Below, one piece after another: positions 13,253 through 13,645 of a DNA stretch of 13,645 nt; positions within the stretch are counted from its first letter, which is position 1; each line of letters opens with the position of its first letter. Source of the stretch: Oribacterium parvum (GTDB lineage: Bacteria > Bacillota > Clostridia > Lachnospirales > Lachnospiraceae). The notes under the pieces are model-generated. The model ran no database searches. It worked only from the letters and a program-made list of their open reading frames with translations, and was not told the DNA's origin. The stretch covers positions 1-13,645 of the forward strand of contig CALIEL010000159.1 of the NCBI GenBank assembly GCA_938022235.1. Direction: 5' to 3'. The position numbers were made by a program, and so were the translations under genes.

Positions 13253-13645
13253 TTAGATTTCCCATGGCAGGTTTTCCTTACCGAAGTGTCCGTAAGAAGA
13301 AACCAGATTATAGTCTGTATTTAAAAGATTTAAGTTGGAAATAATACCCTTTGGGGTAAGGTCATACTTTTCGAGTACGGAACGCCAAAGGTCCCCAACA
13401 TTTTCATGCTCGGTACCGAAGCAGTCCAGATAAACGGATACAGGCTCCGCCACACCGATGGCATAGGCCAGCTGTACCTCACATCTGTCGGTCTTTCCGG
13501 CAGAAACCAAATCCTTCGCAATCTTTCTGGCCATATAGGCAGCAGAACGGTCTACCTTGGAAGGGTCTTTTCCGGAAAATGCTCCGCCGCCGTGGTGAGC
13601 GGCTCCACCGTAGGTGTCGGCAATGATTTTACGTCCTGTAAGACC
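13253..13645 (-). CDS. metK: S-adenosylmethionine synthetase, C-terminal 130 residues (5' part outside window)
   Basis: The frame is open on the minus strand from 13645 to TAA at 13253-13255. The enzyme makes S-adenosylmethionine from methionine and ATP in the cytosol. The visible part starts GLTGRKIIADTYGG (1-14), followed by the phosphate-binding nonapeptide GGGAFSGKD (19-27), DPSKVDRSAAYMARKIAKD (27-45), the C-terminal domain strand VQLAYAIGVAEPVSV, and YGHFGKENLPWE near the end, all characteristic of MetK. About two thirds of the usual roughly 390-400 residues lie beyond the window. An internal ATG at 13534 falls in the middle of the conserved domain and is not the start. The unknown membrane protein follows after 4 bp. 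Confidence 0.95.
   Translation of the reverse strand, partial: GLTGRKIIADTYGGAAHHGGGAFSGKDPSKVDRSAAYMARKIAKDLVSAGKTDRCEVQLAYAIGVAEPVSVYLDCFGTEHENVGDLWRSVLEKYDLTPKGIISNLNLLNTDYNLVSSYGHFGKENLPWEI

Overview
The window looks like chromosomal DNA of a low-to-mid GC anaerobic Firmicute, most likely class Clostridia and family Lachnospiraceae (an Oribacterium-like organism is a guess). Supporting signs are strong AGGAGG-type ribosome binding sites, a gap-pgk-tpiA glycolytic cluster, a DUF438/hemerythrin/PAS protein, a DUF4491 protein, and a secreted protein with choline-binding-like repeats. These assignments were made by eye from motifs; no database was searched.

Layout from left to right: (1) the 3' part of an N-acetylmuramoyl-L-alanine amidase, then a hairpin terminator; (2) a membrane protein of unknown function with a cytosolic-looking N-terminal domain; (3) a structured 366-bp leader region and a Na+/phosphate cotransporter with a C-terminal PhoU-like domain; (4) a 437-bp gap holding a long palindromic repeat element and a good promoter for gap; (5) gap, pgk and tpiA in line, with a hairpin in the first spacer and a 16-bp tandem repeat in the second, closed by a bidirectional terminator; (6) on the minus strand, a DUF438-hemerythrin-PAS-DUF1858 protein translationally coupled (ATGA overlap) to a DUF4491 membrane protein; (7) a 521-bp divergent region with a dyad operator candidate, a 5'-UTR hairpin and a structured leader that can hide a ribosome binding site; (8) a secreted cell-wall-binding protein with an FMN-binding domain; (9) a second copy of the palindromic repeat; (10) on the minus strand, the 3' end of metK followed 4 bp later by an unknown membrane protein.

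The most interesting signal is the repeat. A 131-bp core occurs at 3953-4083 (plus) and 12282-12412 (minus). By hand alignment the copies differ at 14 positions. Six of these form three compensatory base-pair changes and the other eight lie in positions unpaired in the predicted fold, so none breaks a stem. A third, miniature copy (666-737) has the same ends around a different hairpin. All three lie directly after the stop codon of a gene. This suggests a family of mobile or structured 3'-end elements, either MITE/ERIC-like DNA or a conserved RNA fold, that doubles as a terminator.

Functionally, the glycolytic genes form a housekeeping unit. The other genes (amidase, Na/Pi transporter, DUF438 protein, secreted FMN-binding protein, metK) appear to be independent units separated by strong hairpin terminators.
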